From assembly GCA_900557645.1 (NCBI GenBank), contig USSZ01000032.1, positions 1 through 11,764 on the forward strand: 11,764 nt of DNA, given 5' to 3'. The notes beneath the pieces are model-generated. The model was given only the letters and a program-made list of their open reading frames with translations, searched no databases and was not told the DNA's origin. This DNA is from an uncultured Eubacteriales bacterium (GTDB lineage: Bacteria; Bacillota; Clostridia; Christensenellales; UBA1242). Below are positions 8,207-11,764 of this stretch, in pieces (positions within the stretch are counted from its first letter, which is position 1; the number at the start of each line of letters is the position of its first letter). Both the position numbers and the translations under genes were made by a program.

Positions 8207-9817
8207 TTAACATTCCACCTTTTCATAAATTTTGTTTATATTAAAATGATAATATAGTAAAATAGAAATCGTATAAATGCTTACAGTGCTTAAAAGTATT
8301 GACCAAGGCCAAATAGTATGAGATGTTGGTGCAAAAGCCATTACAATAGCAAACATTATCACTGCAAAAAGAAGTCCCAGAAGCATTGAGTTCCTTGTAT
8401 TTTTAGATATTTTCTCAATTTCATTAGAATCAAACCAATCTAATGCAGGCTTTCGCAAATCAAGTAAAATACTTGTTACTATATGTCCCAAAGACATTAT
8501 TGCAACAGCAACTGTGCAAAGAATATTATGCCAAAGTGAAATATCTGTAAATATTCCTGTAAAAATTGACGTTATTATCAATGCTGAATATGTAAAAATT
8601 AAATTAAATACAATTTTAGCATTTATTTGCAATCGTGGCTGTGATGGGGACATTTTAGTTATATAAAAATTCCCTCCTTCACGTGATACTGCAGATGCAC
8701 TTACTATATTTGAAAGCATAGCAAGTATCGCAACAACTAAAACATGACTTGCAACAATCATTGCTTGTCCAGTTTGGTTTACGTTGATACTTAAAAGCAT
8801 TTTATCATACATCAAAACTATAAAAGGCATAAGAATTGTAAAGATAAAATATTGAAATACATTCCCAGGTTCTCTAAAAATTGTATATAATTCCTTTCTT
8901 ATTATACTTTTAAAAGGACTCTCAACAATATCTTTCTTTTGTCTAGACTTGATATACGTTGATGTTTCGTTGTTTTTCATTGCTAGTGTAAAATACACTT
9001 TTTGAACTAAAATCATTGTAAAAACTAAAAATATTATAGTAGTGCCCACTAAAATCAAATCTTTCCACCACCAACCAGAATTAAATAAAAGTCCATCTGC
9101 CATAAGTTTAAATATTATTGTATTTGATGAAATTTTGGCAATAACGTTATTTACTTGTGTAAGAATAGTATCTTGTTGTCCAACAAAATCTATGCTGTTT
9201 GTAAACGAAATAATAAGCCACATATAAAGTCCCAAAAGACCAGCAACAACAATAACTAAACTTAATGATGCAACAATAGGATATCTTTTTATTTTATTAA
9301 CAATAAAAATCACTGGAATTGAAAAGAATGCTGCCAAAACTAAAGAAAGAAGTGGCAAAAGAAATACAAATAATAAACTCATAAACCAATAACCAATACT
9401 TACAGATGAAATAAGTCCAAACATAACTAAAATTGGCATAGTATAAAGCGTATTTGCAATAAGTTCATAGGCATATAAAACTAAAAGTTTTGAAATAAAA
9501 ATTTGTTTATGATCACATGGAAGACTCATCAATAAATCATTGTCTTTGCTATGATATAGATTTTTAATAATAGAACCAAAAGCAATAGCAAATGATAAAA
9601 CTTGAGTAAATAATAATAAAATAGCCAGCAAATCATTATCTGGATATAAACCAATTGATACAAATTTAAGAAATGCAAAAAATAATGCAACCGTTGCAAC
9701 TGCAATAATTGCTAAGTATAAAAATACGGTTAAGATAATTTTCCAAGGCTTCCCCTTTTTAAATATATCTATTTTTTCATCTATTTGCAATCTAAACAAT
9801 TTCCAAATAGTTGACAT
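8207..9817 (-). CDS. ABC-2 type exporter permease
   Basis: A 536-residue integral membrane protein with about 12 transmembrane helices, in two halves (roughly 27-206 and 252-525) joined by a cytoplasmic linker at 276-320 rich in Lys and Arg. It resembles the putative ABC exporter group. Diagnostic stretches are LPCDHKQIFISKLL (99-112) after the second helix, SAVSREGGNFYITKMSP (375-391), matching the SA-x-SREG-x-NF motif of this permease type, and a DLRKPALDW loop (453-461). It should pair with the ATPase encoded just upstream to drive export across the cytoplasmic membrane; the substrate is not evident. An ATG four codons earlier (9829) has no ribosome site. The start at 9817 has GGAGG (9822-9826) just upstream. 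The 59-base gap to the ATPase stop is AT-rich and long compared with the 1-11 bases at the other junctions in the operon. Confidence 0.88.
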   Translation of the reverse strand: MSTIWKLFRLQIDEKIDIFKKGKPWKIILTVFLYLAIIAVATVALFFAFLKFVSIGLYPDNDLLAILLLFTQVLSFAIAFGSIIKNLYHSKDNDLLMSLPCDHKQIFISKLLVLYAYELIANTLYTMPILVMFGLISSVSIGYWFMSLLFVFLLPLLSLVLAAFFSIPVIFIVNKIKRYPIVASLSLVIVVAGLLGLYMWLIISFTNSIDFVGQQDTILTQVNNVIAKISSNTIIFKLMADGLLFNSGWWWKDLILVGTTIIFLVFTMILVQKVYFTLAMKNNETSTYIKSRQKKDIVESPFKSIIRKELYTIFREPGNVFQYFIFTILMPFIVLMYDKMLLSINVNQTGQAMIVASHVLVVAILAMLSNIVSASAVSREGGNFYITKMSPSQPRLQINAKIVFNLIFTYSALIITSIFTGIFTDISLWHNILCTVAVAIMSLGHIVTSILLDLRKPALDWFDSNEIEKISKNTRNSMLLGLLFAVIMFAIVMAFAPTSHTIWPWSILLSTVSIYTISILLYYHFNINKIYEKVEC

Positions 9818-9876
9818 TATTCCTCCCATAACAAACTTTTTATTTATTTTATTATTTATTCTAAAAAATAAAATTT

Positions 9877-11400
9877 TTAACTTGAAATATTATCTAAAAT
9901 TATATTTTCATTTAAATTTTCTTTATTTTGTATATATTCTTTTGACGCTTTAACATTTTTAATATTAAAACAAAATTCAAAATAATTCTCTAAAAATAAT
10001 AGATATGTATTTTTATTTATAGTTTTTATATCATTTTTTAATGGTTTAGCGATAATAAAAAGTTTTTCTACTCCTTTTTTATCTTTTTCAAGGGCTGGTT
10101 GATAATATTTTATTTTTAACTTTTTAAAGTTATGATGGGTCCAAAAATAAATATATGCTCTATCATTTTCATTCCTTGTAGATGGATCATCGATTTCTCC
10201 AAACAAATATTCTAATTCTTTTTCATTTTTATTTCCATCTTCTTTTAAAATTTCTAAAACTCTAGCAAATAATATATTTCCTATTTTATTTCTTTGATAT
10301 TTTTTATCAACAAAAATATATTCAATTACTCCAGAAGATACTTTATCTAAATAATCAAAAATTGCACCTGCAATTACATGTCCTTTACAAATTGTCGCTA
10401 ATACATGATATTTGCTCTTTTCTTTTGTTGTTTTACTTTGATCCAAATATTTAAGCAAGTTTGAAAAACTTTCTCTTTCATTAATATCCGGAAAAGCATT
10501 TTCATATATATTATAGAATTCTTTCAAATAATTAATATCATCTTTATTTTTAATGTTTATATCAACAAATCGAAGTTTATCTAGATTATAATTCTTACTT
10601 AAAAATCCTTTATTTTTCTTATTGTTTTGACTTTTTAAATAGTTTAACCTTAAAATTTCTTCCTTATTTTCATCATCACGTGTCTGATTTTGGGTCAATT
10701 TAACAAATACTTCTTCTAGTGTTTTTCCTTCTTTTTTAAGTTCATGCAAATCTACAACATCAGCCAAAATACCTTTATTTAATATACCAACTCTATCACA
10801 TAAACTCTCAACGACTTCCAAAATATGACTACTGAAAAACACCGTATTTCCTCTTTCTGCATGTTCTTTCATAATCTTTTTAAGTTCAATTCCACTTTGA
10901 GGATCAAGTCCAAGAAGTGGTTCATCAAGCACCCAAAGTTTTGGCTCGTGAACAAGACCTGCTATAACATTTATTTTTTGTTTCATTCCATGAGAATAAC
11001 TTTTAATTGGTCTATCATAAGCATAAGACAAACTAAAAGCATCAAGCAAAGACTTAACGATTTCATCTCTTTTTTCTTTTGGAGTATTGTATAAATTTGC
11101 AATATGATTGACATATTCTCTTCCAGTTAATCTTTCAAATACTGCATGATTGTCTGAAATATAGGCAAGATTTAATTTTGCCTCTTTGGGATTTTTTTTA
11201 AGACTTATATCATTAATTAAAATATCTCCACCCTCAAATGGCAAAACACCACATATACATTTTATTGTGGTAGTTTTTCCTGCACCGTTAGAACCAAGAA
11301 AACCAAAAATCTCGCCATCTTTAACTTCAAAAGATAAATTATTTATTGTTGGTCTATCTGAATTCCCATAGGTTTTTACAAGATTTTCAACTTTAAGCAT
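9877..11400 (-). CDS. ABC exporter ATPase fused to a C-terminal GNAT acetyltransferase-like domain
   Basis: A 507-residue protein; a normal ABC-2 ATPase is about 240-300. Residues 1-235 are a complete ATPase: Walker A GSNGAGKTT (36-44), the signature SHGMKQK (136-142, an accepted variant of LSGGQ), Walker B LWVLDEP (155-161) with catalytic E160, D-loop LGLDP (163-167) and H-loop His192. The usual family ending TLEEVF (227-232) is present. A Lys/Asn-rich linker (about 236-277) leads to a GNAT-like domain (about 278-453): AFPDINERESF (302-312), the acetyl-CoA binding strand and loop IFVDKKYQRNKIG (362-374), and the closing YYQPAL (432-437) before a final strand. These features fit a GNAT subgroup with FPD-x-x-ERE and Y-x-QP-x-L motifs. 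A helical tail of about 50 residues follows. The first Gly of the usual Q/R-x-x-G-x-G loop is Lys372, so catalysis is not assured. It pairs with the permease downstream. What the GNAT part acetylates, if anything, is unknown. Confidence 0.88.
   Translation of the reverse strand: MLKVENLVKTYGNSDRPTINNLSFEVKDGEIFGFLGSNGAGKTTTIKCICGVLPFEGGDILINDISLKKNPKEAKLNLAYISDNHAVFERLTGREYVNHIANLYNTPKEKRDEIVKSLLDAFSLSYAYDRPIKSYSHGMKQKINVIAGLVHEPKLWVLDEPLLGLDPQSGIELKKIMKEHAERGNTVFFSSHILEVVESLCDRVGILNKGILADVVDLHELKKEGKTLEEVFVKLTQNQTRDDENKEEILRLNYLKSQNNKKNKGFLSKNYNLDKLRFVDINIKNKDDINYLKEFYNIYENAFPDINERESFSNLLKYLDQSKTTKEKSKYHVLATICKGHVIAGAIFDYLDKVSSGVIEYIFVDKKYQRNKIGNILFARVLEILKEDGNKNEKELEYLFGEIDDPSTRNENDRAYIYFWTHHNFKKLKIKYYQPALEKDKKGVEKLFIIAKPLKNDIKTINKNTYLLFLENYFEFCFNIKNVKASKEYIQNKENLNENIILDNISS
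10042..10569 (-). other. GNAT-like domain within the ABC ATPase fusion
   Basis: Codons 278-453 of the fusion. The acetyl-CoA loop QRNKIG is encoded at 10279-10296. Hand counts of 60-base lines within codons 235-507 give mostly 12-28% GC, against about 28-37% in the ATPase codons. No ATG occurs in frame after codon 177, so this domain can hardly be translated separately from an ATG. The frame is intact, with no stop or frameshift between the two halves. Confidence 0.75.
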
Positions 11401-11433
11401 AAAATTCCCTTTTCCTCTCTACTCTTTAAATGT

Positions 11434-11517
11434 TTATCTATTTAATAAATCATTTATTTCTATTAAACTTAATCCTTTACTTTCATTACTTAATTTTTCT
11501 ATTATTTTATCTTTCAT
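11434..11517 (-). CDS. Possible 27-residue small protein or N-terminal gene remnant
   Basis: A short frame starting MKDKIIEKLSNESKG and ending after INDLLNR, 33 bases before the ATPase start. The sequence is helical and resembles the opening of winged-helix segments, such as the N-terminus of RNase R (a basic-acidic helix, then LSLIEI-x-DLL), but it stops before a full domain could form. Its ATG overlaps the last 11 bases of the preceding frame, which would suit coupled translation; a weak G-rich site (GGGGTG) lies upstream. It could be a real small protein, a leader-type ORF, or the decayed front end of a lost gene. The evidence is thin. Confidence 0.35.
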   Translation of the reverse strand: MKDKIIEKLSNESKGLSLIEINDLLNR

Positions 11518-11764
11518 TACATACACCCCATTCACATTTTTCACTTGCATTTTTACTATTAGTACAATTATCTATTATTGATAATTTATATTTCTTACTA
11601 CTGCATTCGTAATAGTAATCCTTAAATTTGTTGCTTAAATCAATTGTTATTTTAACTACGTCTGACTCCAGAAATTTAATATTATTTTTTTTAGCAGGAT
11701 TAACTTTATCATATATTTTTTCATCCAAATTACCATTTTCCACTAGTTTTTCTATTGTTATATT
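11507..11764 (-). CDS. Partial ORF, C-terminal end of an unrecognised Cys-containing protein
   Basis: This frame is open from the right edge of the window, so the start lies outside; about 85 codons are visible. A GTG at 11743 is an internal possible start but has no convincing ribosome site. The visible part is hydrophilic, with predicted helix (EKLVENGNLDEKIYD) then strands, and four cysteines in the last 33 or so residues (ECSS, DNCT, EKCE, GVCN) before ending in NER. I do not recognise it. Local GC is low, like the GNAT part of the neighbouring fusion. Position and strand make it a candidate first member of the operon. It might also be a chance frame, since AT-rich DNA often holds frames this long. 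Confidence 0.45.
   Translation of the reverse strand, partial: NITIEKLVENGNLDEKIYDKVNPAKKNNIKFLESDVVKITIDLSNKFKDYYYECSSKKYKLSIIDNCTNSKNASEKCEWGVCNER

Noticed and set aside
9818..9876. Terminator or promoter between the ATPase and permease genes
   Set aside because: The gap is almost all A and T with no GC stem for a terminator and no paired -35/-10 boxes that stand out.
10825..11371. Plus-strand frames opposite the ABC ATPase
   Set aside because: They are antisense to the Walker A to signature region, whose conservation forces open frames on the other strand; no independent support.

Overview
This is an AT-rich stretch with strong Shine-Dalgarno sites, tight gene junctions and TAA/TAG stops. 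All tryptophans checked are TGG and no in-frame TGA was seen, so the standard bacterial code fits. Surface proteins carry Gram-positive style anchors: a lipobox lipoprotein, N-terminal membrane anchors, and Big_2 and InlB-type repeat domains. Together these suggest a low-GC Firmicutes (Bacillota), probably an uncultured Clostridia-like lineage. No marker gene here fixes the taxonomy.

Layout. Bases 1-236 hold three imperfect direct repeats and no credible gene. An extended -10 promoter (276-304) drives a two-gene plus-strand unit: a GT4 glycosyltransferase of the diacylglycerol-glucosyltransferase type, then a membrane protein of unknown family with a very basic tail. A bidirectional intrinsic terminator (2240-2266) separates this unit from a minus-strand operon that fills the rest of the window.

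Read in its own direction, from the right edge leftwards, the operon has these parts. First comes a partial Cys-containing ORF running off the edge, then a 27-codon mini-ORF overlapping its end. Next is an ABC-2 type ATPase fused to a C-terminal GNAT acetyltransferase-like domain, followed by a 12-helix ABC permease. Last come three extracytoplasmic proteins of increasing size: a membrane-anchored Big_2 protein (288 aa), a lipoprotein with Ig-like domains and a beta-helix (832 aa), and a membrane-anchored protein with a divergent InlB B-repeat and a large beta-rich ectodomain (840 aa). The last four genes are separated by 1, 10 and 11 nt, so they are very probably co-expressed.

How the parts may work together (inference): the ATPase and permease form an exporter, and the three surface proteins are its partners or cargo at the outer face of the membrane. 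The most unusual element is the ABC ATPase-GNAT fusion. The acetyltransferase half has lower GC than the ATPase half, and there is no methionine after residue 177, so the GNAT can hardly be made as a separate protein from an internal ATG. Four start codons were settled from ribosome binding sites: the lipoprotein at 7328, the Big_2 protein at 8205, the permease at 9817, and the mini-ORF (tentatively) at 11517.
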